A program made the position numbers and the translations under genes. The notes beneath the pieces are model-generated. The model was not told the DNA's origin. It searched no databases and saw only the letters and a list, made by a program, of their open reading frames with translations. 64,000 nucleotides of DNA from Sphingobacterium athyrii. Lineage in GTDB: Bacteria > Bacteroidota > Bacteroidia > Sphingobacteriales > Sphingobacteriaceae. Below are positions 1-8,749 of this stretch, piece after piece (within the stretch, counting starts at the first letter, position 1; the number at the start of each line of letters is the position of its first letter). The stretch is taken from the NCBI RefSeq assembly GCF_003071065.1, contig NZ_QCXX01000003.1, positions 636,687-700,686 of the forward strand, given 5' to 3'.

Positions 1-1
1 G

Positions 2-187
2 ATAGCTCAAAACAACCTGTTACTAAACCCCACGATCGAAAGCTATTTTTTGATGAGCAGATCCGGGAAGGCCCACATATCGTCAACTATCGTACGGGAT
101 ATCTGGTTTAACGGGGGAGATGTTAGCGCAATGGTACCAACAGAGGTCCTTAGCCTATTGAACGAGAAGAGACCGGCAAACCTCTGA
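2..187 (+). CDS. coaD: Phosphopantetheine adenylyltransferase, C-terminal part (truncated by window edge)
   Basis: This is the last 61 codons of an open frame that enters from the left edge. The product would transfer AMP from ATP to 4'-phosphopantetheine, the penultimate step of coenzyme A synthesis in the cytosol. The assignment rests on the C-terminal family signature: FLMSRSG followed by HISSTIVRD (the ISSxxVR motif) and GGDVSAMVP (the GGDVSxxVP motif), then a short helical tail. The start and the N-terminal nucleotide-binding motifs lie outside the window. A strong terminator follows 30 bases after the stop. A second open frame (1-111) overlaps it but carries no recognisable motif. Confidence 0.85.
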   Translation: MAQNNLLLNPTIESYFLMSRSGKAHISSTIVRDIWFNGGDVSAMVPTEVLSLLNEKRPANL

Positions 188-216
188 TTGTTCTATTTAC
201 AACAATAAAACATAGA

Positions 217-256
217 AAATATCCTGACAAAATAATATTTTGTCAGGATATTTTTT
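217..256 (+). terminator. Rho-independent terminator after coaD
   Basis: A long perfect hairpin (arms around AATATCCTGACAAAA and its complement, short TAAT-type loop) is followed by a T run on the plus strand. It fits termination of the coaD transcript. Confidence 0.85.
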
Positions 257-417
257 GCATTGAATTACAGAGGTTTAATACCCTAAATATAAAGAATTAA
301 TTCATAAAAAATCCAGTTATCAAACCTTTTACGGCCAAACTGACCAAATAATATTCTGAATAGCACTGAATTTTATTTTAAAAACCTCTATACCAACAAA
401 TTAAAACCAAACACGCA

Positions 418-1380
418 TTAATTTTCTTCCCATGTGCTAGCTATATTTAGCAAGGACATTTCTTCAGTGGACAACTTTATTTTGGTCGCTTTAGTTAGTT
501 CCTCAAGTTGTTGTAGGGAAGTGGCACTGACAATAGGTGCAGCGACTGAAGGTCGATGAAGAATCCACGCAAGTGCGATTGTTGACATAGCGACCTGTTG
601 ATTGTGGGCTACCTGGGCTATGGCGTCCAGAATACGAAGTCCACGGTTATCAAACCGACCTTTTAAGGCATCCGATCTCTTCACATCTTTAATATCCGCC
701 ACCGACCTATATTTTCCAGAAAGAAATCCGCTTGCAAGGGAATAGTACGTGATTACACCCAAGTGATTTTCAACCGCGAGTTGCTCATAATCTTTCTCAT
801 ATTTTGAACGGTCGTATAAATTATATTCGGGCTGGATGGCTACATAGGCAGGGAGACCATTCTTCTCCGCGACAACCAATGACTCCTTTAGGCGCTCAGG
901 ACTTAAATTAGACGCTCCGATCCATTTTATCTTACCAGCATGCACCAGTTGCTGATAAGCCTCCAAGGTTTCATCTATGGCCGTTGAAAGGTCATCGTGA
1001 TGCGACTGATAGAGATCTATTGTATCTACTTTCAATCGCATAAGTGATTCGTCAACAGATTTGATAATATGTTCTTTTTTCAAATTGGGCTTGTCATTAC
1101 CGGCATGACGTCCGCCCACCTTCGTCGCAATCTGAATTTTATCCCGCACATCCCGTTTACTGATCCATTTACCTATAATGGACTCGGACTCTGATCCAGT
1201 GTGGCCTGGTACCCAATGAGAGTAGTTATTGGATGTATCTATAAAACTAAAGCCCATATCGACGAACGCGTCCAAAAGAGCAAACGACTGTTGCTCATCT
1301 ACAGTCCAGCCAAATACATTCCCGCCGAAAACGATCGGTTTGAATTCAATTTCACTATTTCCTAACTTTACCTTTTCCAT
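418..1380 (-). CDS. Aldo/keto reductase
   Basis: The 320-residue protein has the full length of a single-domain aldo/keto reductase, an NAD(P)H-dependent cytosolic oxidoreductase with a TIM-barrel fold. Visible marks are the N-terminal LGNSEIEFKPIVFGG strand, FIDTSNNYS with the catalytic Asp/Tyr pair (around residues 48-53), IATKVGG with the barrel Lys, LYQSHHDD with the catalytic His, and WIGASNLS plus late SAT and Glu residues of the cofactor site. The substrate cannot be deduced. It stands alone between the coaD terminator and tRNA-Leu and has no obvious operon partner. The ATG at 1380 gives the expected N terminus. Confidence 0.85.
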   Translation of the reverse strand: MEKVKLGNSEIEFKPIVFGGNVFGWTVDEQQSFALLDAFVDMGFSFIDTSNNYSHWVPGHTGSESESIIGKWISKRDVRDKIQIATKVGGRHAGNDKPNLKKEHIIKSVDESLMRLKVDTIDLYQSHHDDLSTAIDETLEAYQQLVHAGKIKWIGASNLSPERLKESLVVAEKNGLPAYVAIQPEYNLYDRSKYEKDYEQLAVENHLGVITYYSLASGFLSGKYRSVADIKDVKRSDALKGRFDNRGLRILDAIAQVAHNQQVAMSTIALAWILHRPSVAAPIVSATSLQQLEELTKATKIKLSTEEMSLLNIASTWEEN

Positions 1381-1512
1381 GATTTGCCTAATATTTCCAG
1401 CTTAAAATTAAGAAAAAAATGCTAGTTAAGCCTTTGAAGCGGTATTACAAATAGTTTTATAAAAAATTTCTAATTCATTTTCAGGCAGTTTAGGAAAAGA
1501 AGTAGCAGATCG

Positions 1513-1543
1513 TTTGGAAAAATAAAAACTTTCCTTACTTTTG
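1513..1543 (+). promoter_or_regulatory. Bacteroidetes-type promoter of tRNA-Leu
   Basis: TTTG at 1513-1516, exactly 19 bases, then TACTTTTG (TAnnTTTG) at 1536-1543. This is the -33/-7 consensus of the primary sigma factor of Bacteroidetes. It places transcription start about 12 bases before the tRNA. Confidence 0.75.
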
Positions 1544-1562
1544 CATCATCCCAAACGGATAT

Positions 1563-1642
1563 GCCCGGATGGCGGAATTGGTAGACGCGCTGGTCTCAAA
1601 CACCAGTGGGAAACCGTGCCGGTTCGACTCCGGCTCCGGGTA
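1563..1642 (+). tRNA. tRNA-Leu (anticodon CAA)
   Basis: The cloverleaf can be drawn by eye. The acceptor arm is GCCCGGA pairing with TCCGGGT, the anticodon stem CTGGT pairs with ACCAG around the loop CTCAAAC (anticodon CAA, reading UUG), and a long variable arm is followed by a T arm containing GGTTCGACTCC. The 3' CCA is not encoded, as is common in this phylum. Confidence 0.95.
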
Positions 1643-1643
1643 C

Positions 1644-1684
1644 AAAAAGGGTCTTAGCATTACACATGATAAGGCCCTTTTTAA
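1644..1684 (+). terminator. Terminator after tRNA-Leu
   Basis: A hairpin with arms AAAAAGGGTCTTA and TAAGGCCCTTTTT (one G-T pair) directly follows the tRNA and ends in T residues. Confidence 0.75.
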
Positions 1685-1755
1685 GTAAAATGCCCTTTTG
1701 GGAACATAGAACCACTCCTTGACATGGGTGATTTAGTAAACAAGCCGAAAAATTT

Positions 1756-1773
1756 GTAGACATTTTGTAGACA
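1756..1773 (+). repeat. Paired GTAGACA direct repeat, 11-bp period
   Basis: GTAGACA occurs at 1756-1762 and again at 1767-1773, one helical turn apart, about 115 bases downstream of tRNA-Leu. The spacing is the same as that of the GTGGCA pairs beyond tRNA-Ser. It may be a remnant of a recombinase or regulator binding site, but no integrase is next to it. Confidence 0.45.
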
Positions 1774-1885
1774 AGAATTTCGGTCATAGATAAACCTATA
1801 TCATCACCCAGACACATGTTCAAAATTTAGGATGAGTTTCAAAACCTCTGGACTAAGCGAAACAGCAATAACTAAGAAGAATAGG

Positions 1886-1921
1886 CAAAAAAAAACACCA
1901 TAAGAGAAACCTTACGGTGTT
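1886..1921 (-). terminator. Terminator of the c-type cytochrome gene
   Basis: On the minus strand AACACCGTAAG and CTTATGGTGTT form the stem (one mismatch), followed by a run of nine T. It lies 20 bases after the stop of the cytochrome gene. Confidence 0.8.
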
Positions 1922-1940
1922 ACATGAATATATAGTTTGA

Positions 1941-2360
1941 TTAGTTTCTCGCTATTACCATTTCTGGTTCTTCCTTGCCGCCATGACAAGTTTTACAGGA
2001 AATTGCTTTGGCCGGTGAGTTATCCCAACTACGATTGAAATATTTTTTGTTGATCTTTTGTGTCATCTTGATCATTGCCCGACCAATTTCCTTTTTGTGA
2101 TTTTCATCACTTGCAAAATCCATCTTTTTGGGATCTTCTTTTGAAGGCGCATGACAAAATCCACATTTTACACCCAACGCGACGTTAAACTCTTTCATTG
2201 TCGCGATCAATTCGTCATGTGAGATATTTTTCGGTAAGACTTTTAAATTTGTAGGCTTGGGTTCTTCCTGAGGTTTTTCCTGCTGGAAGTTAAATCCACT
2301 CAAGGCGATGACTATGGCAAATACAGAAGCAATTGCTCCAATTTTCTGGATATGTTTCAT
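1941..2360 (-). CDS. Small di-heme c-type cytochrome
   Basis: The 139-residue protein starts with a basic/hydrophobic export signal (residues 1-22), then a Pro/Glu-rich linker, and has two heme-attachment motifs, CGFCH (66-70) and CKTCH (122-126). It resembles the cytochrome c subunit family named after the photosynthetic reaction centre, which is widespread in non-photosynthetic Bacteroidetes. It probably acts as a periplasmic electron carrier; its redox partners are not encoded nearby. Monocistronic, with its own terminator. Confidence 0.8.
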   Translation of the reverse strand: MKHIQKIGAIASVFAIVIALSGFNFQQEKPQEEPKPTNLKVLPKNISHDELIATMKEFNVALGVKCGFCHAPSKEDPKKMDFASDENHKKEIGRAMIKMTQKINKKYFNRSWDNSPAKAISCKTCHGGKEEPEMVIARN

Positions 2361-2450
2361 TTCTCTTTTCCTTATGCTTGGCTAAATATAGCGATAAGGA
2401 AATACATTCCCAACGAAAAATGAAGTTATTATGACAATTTAGATTGATTA

Positions 2451-2843
2451 TTATTTACGAATCCCGTCATCCACAATCCAGCGTTGACTATTTAATTGGT
2501 AGTTTATTTTAAGAGATTTGCCCTCTATGGTCACCTTTTTTAGTCCTGTTGTATCATTCGAGATCCAGGTGCTGTCGTTATCCTTATTAAAGCGAACTCC
2601 CGTAATATTTGGCACCCCTGTAAAGAATTCAATTTTAAACGATTGGTTGCCGCCGTCAGGTAGAATGCGGATCAATCTATTGGATCGATCAACAGACAAT
2701 GAATTGTCCTGAAATTGAACCCTGCCAATAAAACTTCCAGAAATACCGGTAGCCGCACCAGCATCAGGTGTTTCATTTTTTTTACATGAAACAATGGTAA
2801 TAAAGCATAAAACGAGCGCGACTAAGAGTTTGAACGACTTCAT
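2451..2843 (-). CDS. Hypothetical lipoprotein
   Basis: The 130-residue protein has a lipoprotein signal ending in VSCKKNE (lipidation Cys at about residue 20), so it should sit in the outer membrane or periplasm. The rest is predicted beta strand, with no motif I recognise. Homologues in this phylum are unnamed short lipoproteins. It is a single gene on the same strand as its neighbours. Confidence 0.6.
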   Translation of the reverse strand: MKSFKLLVALVLCFITIVSCKKNETPDAGAATGISGSFIGRVQFQDNSLSVDRSNRLIRILPDGGNQSFKIEFFTGVPNITGVRFNKDNDSTWISNDTTGLKKVTIEGKSLKINYQLNSQRWIVDDGIRK

Positions 2844-2886
2844 GTGTATAAATTTTGGACTAAAATACGGTTTTTAGCTTAAAAAC

Positions 2887-3543
2887 TCAATTGATAAAAC
2901 CGGAAATGATATTGATAGTCAATGCCACCACGAATGTATTCAGTGCAAAGGATAGCAGACCGTGAAACAGCGCAACCCGTCTGATTTTCTTTGATGAGAT
3001 GCCTACGTCGGATACCTGAAATGTGCAACCCATGACAAATGAAAAATAGGCAAAGTCCATATAATCCGGCTTATCATCGCCCGGAAATTCCAGGCCACTT
3101 CCATGAGAATCATTTTCATAATATAAACGCGCATAATGGAATGTATATATAGTATGGACCAAACACCACGATGCAAGCATAGCAAACATACATATAATGA
3201 TAATAAATGAATTATCAAGCTGTTTTTCCTTAGTCGATATAATGATCATTAGCACAGAGATAAAGCAACTAAGCGTAACCAATATTATAAATAGGGATAC
3301 AAAAAGTTGGCTACCGTCTTCCTGCTGCGCTTTCTTGGCAATTGTGGTCACCGGCATGGTATAAAACGTATACCAGGAGACCAATATATAGGAAATACAA
3401 AAGCCAAGCCAACACAGAACCAAGCTTAACAAGGTCAAAGTTTCAATCGGGGAGAAGAGATATACAAGTGTAAAAACGCAAATTGCAATCAAAGCCCGAT
3501 GAATGGACTTCATTTGATGCAGAACTGTTTTTATTTTTTTCAT
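2887..3543 (-). CDS. DUF1345-like integral membrane protein
   Basis: The 218-residue protein has about five hydrophobic helices (around 16-35, 36-58, 77-100, 110-135 and 192-216). The most telling part is the segment DYMDFAYFSF followed by GCTFQVSD and the IRRVALFHGLLSF stretch, which is the conserved core of DUF1345 membrane proteins. The function of that family is unknown. The stop of the gene at 3553 lies 9 bases upstream of its start, so the two may be cotranscribed. Confidence 0.7.
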   Translation of the reverse strand: MKKIKTVLHQMKSIHRALIAICVFTLVYLFSPIETLTLLSLVLCWLGFCISYILVSWYTFYTMPVTTIAKKAQQEDGSQLFVSLFIILVTLSCFISVLMIIISTKEKQLDNSFIIIICMFAMLASWCLVHTIYTFHYARLYYENDSHGSGLEFPGDDKPDYMDFAYFSFVMGCTFQVSDVGISSKKIRRVALFHGLLSFALNTFVVALTINIISGFIN

Positions 3544-3552
3544 GACCGCAAA

Positions 3553-4362
3553 TTAACAATCAAACTGTTCATTTGCCTCGAAAATCAATGGTTTTCCACC
3601 ATTAGAAAGAAACAAAAGCAGCGCTTCTTCCTCATAGTTCCCCGGATTTGAAAAGATAAAATCCAATTGCCCGTCACGATCTATATCGCCAACAAACTGT
3701 GTGGACATAAATACATGTTCATATTGATCCTTTTGAAACAATGTCATTTCATGCGTTCCTCCAAAGACGACATTGAGCTTATAATGAGCTACTTCATGAA
3801 ATATCTTTTCATGCCCTTTTTCGTCAGTTTGTACTTCGGTCGATTTAATATCTCCCAACCCTTTCAGGATAATATGCTGTTTTCTGAAATTATATTCTAC
3901 GGATTCCTTAGGCCATATCTCCGAATGTTTTATCTGCATATTCTCCAAGGCCCCCGGCTTCAAGCCCTTTATATTCAGAAACAAAAGCGAGTTTCTTTTA
4001 GACTCGACACTTTTAGAAGGGACCTGAGCACATTCGTCGTAACCATCTTTAATTTCATAATCCACTTTCTCTAAATAATATTTTCCCTCGCGCTCAAAGA
4101 GATCAAACCAATCCTTATTCAATACAGCGGTGGGATCCTCTTTTTCCCAGATGCGATAACTGCGCACCAAAAAAATCTGCCCTTTTGAGCTATCGGCCGA
4201 CGCAGATCTCAACAAGTCCGTACTGTCTTTTGACAATAAAGTCGAACTATCTTTCGTGGCAACTGAATCAATCGAGGTATCCTCCCTTTTTGTCATGGGA
4301 CTATGACAAGCTTGGATGAGTAATAGCCCAAACAGTATGGTAAAAGCAGAATAGCTGTTCAT
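3553..4362 (-). CDS. Lipoprotein with FG-GAP-like calcium-binding repeat
   Basis: The 269-residue protein begins with a signal peptide ending LLIQACHS (lipidation Cys at about 19), followed by a Ser/Asp-rich tether. Near the C terminus VGDIDRDGQLDFIF has the Asp spacing of an FG-GAP or EF-type calcium loop. The central part is not recognised. The start codon sits against a perfect 19-bp inverted repeat (4361-4406), so initiation could be affected by a hairpin. The protein probably faces the cell surface or periplasm. Function unknown. Confidence 0.6.
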   Translation of the reverse strand: MNSYSAFTILFGLLLIQACHSPMTKREDTSIDSVATKDSSTLLSKDSTDLLRSASADSSKGQIFLVRSYRIWEKEDPTAVLNKDWFDLFEREGKYYLEKVDYEIKDGYDECAQVPSKSVESKRNSLLFLNIKGLKPGALENMQIKHSEIWPKESVEYNFRKQHIILKGLGDIKSTEVQTDEKGHEKIFHEVAHYKLNVVFGGTHEMTLFQKDQYEHVFMSTQFVGDIDRDGQLDFIFSNPGNYEEEALLLFLSNGGKPLIFEANEQFDC

Positions 4363-4406
4363 ATATTGTGAATTTTTATTTAAATATATAAAAATTCACA
4401 ATATAT
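4361..4406. repeat. Perfect 19-bp inverted repeat at a start codon
   Basis: ATATATTGTGAATTTTTAT (4361-4379) and its exact complement (4388-4406) flank an 8-base spacer. The left arm includes two bases of the ATG of the lipoprotein gene that ends at 3553. It has no T run on the minus strand, so it is a weak terminator candidate. Operator and translational hairpin are equally possible. Confidence 0.8.
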
Positions 4407-4422
4407 AATCCCCTAGGGCGCC

Positions 4423-5412
4423 TTAAGCAAGCGCTTCCTTAAGCAAGGAAAATGATCGCAGGCATTTTTCGTCGTCAAAAATATAGGAAGTAGCCATAAT
4501 TTCATCGACTTTATGATCTTTGACAAATTTTTCTATTTCTGGAGCGATCTTGTTTTTATCCCCCACAAAAGCACAGGAGGCCATGCTCTGTACAGCTTGT
4601 TCAATAGCTGGAATTCCTTTATAAATTACTTCCTCTGTCGGCGGAGATAAGGGTCTCCTTGTGTTCGTTACAATACCAGCGAATAAATTAAAAAAGCTGG
4701 TAGACAAAAACTCGGCTTCTTCGGTAGTTTCTGAAGCGATAACATTGACACAGGAAATAAAATAAGGTTTATCCAACACCTCCGATGGCACAAAATTCTG
4801 ATGATAGATCATACTTGCCGAGGCAAATTGGGCCGGAGCAAAGTGTGTCGCAAAAGCGTAGGGGAGCCCTAAACTGGCCGCTAAATAAGCGCTATCCGTA
4901 CTAGATCCCAGAATATAAAGAGGGATTTCCAGCCCTTCACCGGGAAATGCACGCACTTTTGCATCATAATTATCTATGCTGAAATAACGTTGAAGATCTT
5001 TGACCTCCTGCGGAAACTGAAATGCAGTATTTAAGTTATTTCTTCGCAAGGCCATTGCAGTCAATTGATCAGTACCCGGTGCCCGACCTAAACCAAGATC
5101 AATTCGCCCCGGAAATAACGTTTCCAATGTACCAAATTGTTCCGCGATCACTAGGGGAGCGTGATTAGGCAACATGATACCGCCCGAACCCACTCTGATC
5201 CGGTCAGTATTCGAAGCAATATGTTGTATAAGTAGTGAGGTTGCCGAACTTGCGATATATTCCATATTATGGTGTTCGGCAACCCAGATTCTTTTAAAAT
5301 CCAGTTTTTCGATATGCTGGGCAACCTTTACACTGCGAGCGATGGCACTGGCTGCATTTTCTCCCTTTTTGACAGGAGCTAAATCTAATGCTGATAATAC
5401 GATTTTATCCAT
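4423..5412 (-). CDS. LLM-class (luciferase-like) flavin-dependent oxidoreductase
   Basis: The 329-residue protein is a bacterial-luciferase-like monooxygenase of the YhbW/alkanal type, an FMN-dependent cytosolic enzyme with unknown substrate. Seen: an N-terminal LDLAPV strand, [12 protein letters not shown] (the WxAEHH motif of the family), [19 protein letters not shown] and [16 protein letters not shown], which together are the FMN-site signature. The length fits the family. It stands alone, followed by an inverted repeat before the next gene. Confidence 0.85.
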   Translation of the reverse strand: MDKIVLSALDLAPVKKGENAASAIARSVKVAQHIEKLDFKRIWVAEHHNMEYIASSATSLLIQHIASNTDRIRVGSGGIMLPNHAPLVIAEQFGTLETLFPGRIDLGLGRAPGTDQLTAMALRRNNLNTAFQFPQEVKDLQRYFSIDNYDAKVRAFPGEGLEIPLYILGSSTDSAYLAASLGLPYAFATHFAPAQFASASMIYHQNFVPSEVLDKPYFISCVNVIASETTEEAEFLSTSFFNLFAGIVTNTRRPLSPPTEEVIYKGIPAIEQAVQSMASCAFVGDKNKIAPEIEKFVKDHKVDEIMATSYIFDDEKCLRSFSLLKEALA

Positions 5413-5458
5413 ACATTAAAATTACGGAGAAGAAACAGGACAATTGTAATCAAATTGT

Positions 5459-6646
5459 CTATTCTAGAATTCGCTGCGTATGTATGACAATAAGCTGATC
5501 ATTCAGCACTGTTGTGAAGAAGCTGAAGGTGTCACCGGCGTCTTTAATCTTAAACTTCTTTTTGATCGCCTCTGTTTTTAACGGAAAATTCTTAGCGATA
5601 ATATCAGCTATCAGCGGACTTTTCTTTTTCTTAAATTCTGTAAAAGATTCCACCTGCTTAATTACAAATACTTTCCCGGGAAAATCAGAGATTTTCTGAT
5701 CGGAGGTATACAAATGGGTGCTTTTGTGTAGTTTTTTTAACCCAAAACGACTGGCAATTGTTTTAAACGCTCCAGCTTTGGTCAGGGCCACATCAGGTTC
5801 GTAGAGATAGGATAGGGGGCCACTATAATCCACAAGGGTTGCACGTTCTTCTGTATAGGTGAAAGAGACTATCTGCTGTTGCTCTCTCAGCAGTCGGACA
5901 GCATGAATGACTGGTTCGCCTTCATAGCCTTTCTCTTGAATAAAAACAAGCTCTTTACAATCATTTTGCAAGGACACCACATATACATCCTTTACATGAA
6001 CTAGCATACTCAATGCCGAAGAAATATCCAATAATGGCGCGAGCTTGCTGATAATAACATCAGATCGTTCAAAAAAATCGTTTTGCAATGCAACCAAATT
6101 GGGCTCACATTCGTCCAATAAAAATACTTTTTTATTTTGAACCCTGCGCGAAGGATCCAGATAGATATAATCAAAATGCTCCTGCGAACGGTTAAGTATG
6201 TAATCTACACCATCCGCCGCTACAACGCTGATATTTGTTGCGGACAATATTTTTGCATTATACGAAGAGATTTGCGCAAGATCGGGATTGAGCTCACATG
6301 AAATCACCTGCTTTGCCCGCATTGAAAAATAAAAGCTGTCAACACCAAAACCACTGGTTGCATCAATTAAATTTGTACCTTCCTGAATAAGCGAACTTTT
6401 AAATAATGCCGTTTTTTCAGAAGAACATTGTTCTAGGTTTAATTTAGCAGGAAAATAGATACCTGGAGTCGCTGCCCATAACGGAATTTTAGTCCTTGCA
6501 CGTTGTATACCATCGAGCTGTGCAGCCAGTTCAGAAGACGATATTCCTTCAAAAGGAGATTTCTTTAAAGCTATTTTGACAGGAGATTCATCCAGGTTTT
6601 TTTCCAAAAACAGCTGCACCTCCTTTTGAAGAATCAATCTATTCAT
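5459..6646 (-). CDS. Class I SAM-dependent methyltransferase with THUMP-like C-terminal domain
   Basis: The 395-residue protein contains a Rossmann methyltransferase core: LIDATSGFGVDSFYFS (SAM-binding motif I, around residues 95-110), VISCELNPDL (acidic residue of motif II) and YIYLDPSRR (motif IV, DPxRR). The tail is the THUMP-like domain typical of this Bacteroidetes family; such domains bind RNA, so an RNA substrate is likely but not shown. Its ATG abuts the stop of aspartate kinase (no gap), which implies translational coupling, although a functional link to lysine/threonine synthesis is not evident. Confidence 0.75.
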   Translation of the reverse strand: MNRLILQKEVQLFLEKNLDESPVKIALKKSPFEGISSSELAAQLDGIQRARTKIPLWAATPGIYFPAKLNLEQCSSEKTALFKSSLIQEGTNLIDATSGFGVDSFYFSMRAKQVISCELNPDLAQISSYNAKILSATNISVVAADGVDYILNRSQEHFDYIYLDPSRRVQNKKVFLLDECEPNLVALQNDFFERSDVIISKLAPLLDISSALSMLVHVKDVYVVSLQNDCKELVFIQEKGYEGEPVIHAVRLLREQQQIVSFTYTEERATLVDYSGPLSYLYEPDVALTKAGAFKTIASRFGLKKLHKSTHLYTSDQKISDFPGKVFVIKQVESFTEFKKKKSPLIADIIAKNFPLKTEAIKKKFKIKDAGDTFSFFTTVLNDQLIVIHTQRILE

Positions 6647-7909
6647 TTATATTTTCTTAACGAGAAGCTGGCAAGTATATCTATCCTTTAATTCACTGAT
6701 CACTTCCTTGTCGACCAAAACGCGGTCGATCGTTTCCTGGTTATAATAACGTATCGTAATTAATTCAAGACCAGACTCGTGGGTAACTTTAAATCGTTGC
6801 TCAAGATCGTTAATTAAATCCACCAGGTTTTTACCGGTATCATCCACTGCGACGGTGAAATTGATCGCCGTATTGTGCATCATATTGATTTTGATACGAT
6901 GTTCATGAAACAGGTTAAAGATATCCCTGAGGTTATCTTCCACGATGAAAGAAAAATCTCGTGGCGAAATGGAAATAAAAATCTGATTTACTTTAAATAT
7001 AAACGAAGGAACCGGTAATGTCTGATTTGTACTTCGAATTATCGTTCCTGGAGACTCCGGATCAACAAAAGAACGCACATTTAAGGCGATTTTTTTATTC
7101 TGTAATGGTTTGATCGTCTTCGGATGAATGACAGTCGCACCGTAATAGGTAAGTTCGATCGCATCCGTATACGATAGTTCGGGGATCAATTCGGTTTTTT
7201 CAAACCATTTGGGATCGGCATTGAGCACCCCCGGAACATCTTTCCAAATTGTTACATTTTCAGCATTTAAACAAGACGCAAATATAGCTGCTGAATAATC
7301 GGAACCTTCACGGCCTAAAGTTGTTGTGAAATTCTCCGATGTGGATCCCAGAAAACCCTGCGTGATGACAATATATTCGTCTAATATGGATGGAAGTTCA
7401 GCACGGATTTTCTCTTCTGTTTTGCTCCAGTCTACGATAGCCTCGCGGTAGGTATTATCGGTCAATATATAATCACGAGCATCTATCCATTTAACTTTCT
7501 CCCCAATAAAGGCAACATAGGCAGCGACAATTTTCGTCGAAATCAATTCGCCCATGGACACAATCTGGTCAAACAGGTAATCGTAGGAGTCCTGCGGATC
7601 CTCTTCCAAAACCCACTCGATTTCGACGAAACAGTTGGCAATTTCATCGAATATGGGATGTTCACCTCCAGGAAATAAGTCCTGAAGAATTTGAAAATGA
7701 AATGCTTTGGCTTCTTCAAGGGTCTGAAACTGCAAGCCCGTATTATTATAATATTCTCTGGTCAATTTCTCCAGAAGGTTTGTTGTCTTACCCATGGCAG
7801 AAATAACGACCAACAAAGCTTCACCTTTGTATTTCGAAATAATCTTTGCTGAATTTCTGACACTTTCCGCATCCTTTACCGATGCACCTCCAAATTTAAA
7901 AACCTGCAT
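6647..7909 (-). CDS. Aspartate kinase (monofunctional)
   Basis: The enzyme phosphorylates L-aspartate, the first step toward lysine, threonine and methionine, in the cytosol. The 420 residues begin with KFGGASVKD (the KFGG substrate motif) and include VVISAMGKTT, GEYIST-like MGELISTK, TTLGREGSDYSAA (GRGGSD-type loop) and WKDVPGVLNADP. A C-terminal regulatory region with weakly conserved ACT domains (about 300-420) makes it slightly shorter than many lysine-sensitive aspartokinases. It is the first gene of a pair with the methyltransferase that follows without a gap. Confidence 0.9.
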   Translation of the reverse strand: MQVFKFGGASVKDAESVRNSAKIISKYKGEALLVVISAMGKTTNLLEKLTREYYNNTGLQFQTLEEAKAFHFQILQDLFPGGEHPIFDEIANCFVEIEWVLEEDPQDSYDYLFDQIVSMGELISTKIVAAYVAFIGEKVKWIDARDYILTDNTYREAIVDWSKTEEKIRAELPSILDEYIVITQGFLGSTSENFTTTLGREGSDYSAAIFASCLNAENVTIWKDVPGVLNADPKWFEKTELIPELSYTDAIELTYYGATVIHPKTIKPLQNKKIALNVRSFVDPESPGTIIRSTNQTLPVPSFIFKVNQIFISISPRDFSFIVEDNLRDIFNLFHEHRIKINMMHNTAINFTVAVDDTGKNLVDLINDLEQRFKVTHESGLELITIRYYNQETIDRVLVDKEVISELKDRYTCQLLVKKI

Positions 7910-7934
7910 TTATTTTATTGAGTTTAGTTGATTG

Positions 7935-8726
7935 CTAATTGATACTATTGATATAATGTAGTCCTTTTTCTGACATCAGATCTTTAAAAGTTGTGTAGGG
8001 AATACGCAGCTCTGTACCGCCTTCTGCGTAAGATTTAATTTCGTAGATATTATAATAAAATAATAATTCGTTTTTTTCAAATGTAAAATTATCCGCAAGC
8101 GAAAACTTACCATCTTCAAAAAAATATTTTCCATTTAAGGAATCATCCTTATGCAGTCCCTCTTGTTTACGAAAACACTGTTCGGCGATTGTGATAAACT
8201 TATCTTTATCTTCTTTGCGAATAATATCGTCAATTGTAATGGGACTATTAGACTGCCTATCAAAGTTTGAATATAAGGTTACATGGTCGCCATGAGCTCC
8301 GCCGGTATATTCCTCCTGTTTTGTTCGTATGGCCAGATACATGGGCGTATTTGCAACTACATCAACCTGAAGATCCCGGTTCCAGGTCGCAGTAGATTTA
8401 CCATTGTTATCATCCACATATTCATTATAAGCATTGATAAAACGATGGGCGGCTTCTTCCATGCTGGTATCTCCTTCAAGATGAACAATAGATGAGACAA
8501 GATCATTGATTTTTGCTTCATCGAACACCGGATAGCTCGCCCGGAAATAAGTAGTATCCAATTGATCTTCTCCTTTTAGAAAATAATTACTGTGCTCATC
8601 AACCATTTTTTTGTAATAGGAGAGTGTATCCCCAGTCTGAGCTAGGGAAGGTGCTACACTTTTGTTTTGACACGAGTACAACAAACAGCCTAAAAATAAA
8701 ATTTTCAAAAAAAGATAAAACCGCAT
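7935..8726 (-). CDS. DUF3298/DUF4163-type lipoprotein
   Basis: The 263-residue protein has a lipoprotein signal ending LLYSCQNKS (Cys at about 19). The middle carries YTGGAHGDHVTLYSNFD, the hallmark GGAHG segment of the DUF3298 family (RsiV-like periplasmic domain), and the C terminus has ELRIPYTTFKDLM. In RsiV this domain binds lysozyme. Here there is no sigma factor next door, so an anti-sigma role is not supported and a periplasmic binding role is only an inference. It lies 25 bases upstream of aspartate kinase on the same strand. Confidence 0.7.
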   Translation of the reverse strand: MRFYLFLKILFLGCLLYSCQNKSVAPSLAQTGDTLSYYKKMVDEHSNYFLKGEDQLDTTYFRASYPVFDEAKINDLVSSIVHLEGDTSMEEAAHRFINAYNEYVDDNNGKSTATWNRDLQVDVVANTPMYLAIRTKQEEYTGGAHGDHVTLYSNFDRQSNSPITIDDIIRKEDKDKFITIAEQCFRKQEGLHKDDSLNGKYFFEDGKFSLADNFTFEKNELLFYYNIYEIKSYAEGGTELRIPYTTFKDLMSEKGLHYINSIN

Positions 8727-8749
8727 TGAATTGATTGTTTCCCTCTAAT

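Larger units (their letters stand above)
1643..1940. other. Intergenic region downstream of tRNA-Leu
   Basis: Apart from the tRNA terminator (1644-1684), the paired GTAGACA repeat (1756-1773) and the terminator of the cytochrome gene (1886-1921), no gene is seen here. A 75-codon minus-strand frame runs through the tRNA and is not believed. Confidence 0.6.

Noticed and set aside
1..111. Plus-strand frame 1 at the window start
   Set aside because: The overlapping frame from base 2 has clear CoaD motifs, so this frame is a shadow.
1596..1823. 75-codon minus-strand frame
   Set aside because: It runs antisense through tRNA-Leu and its terminator; the protein-like end comes from the tRNA sequence itself.
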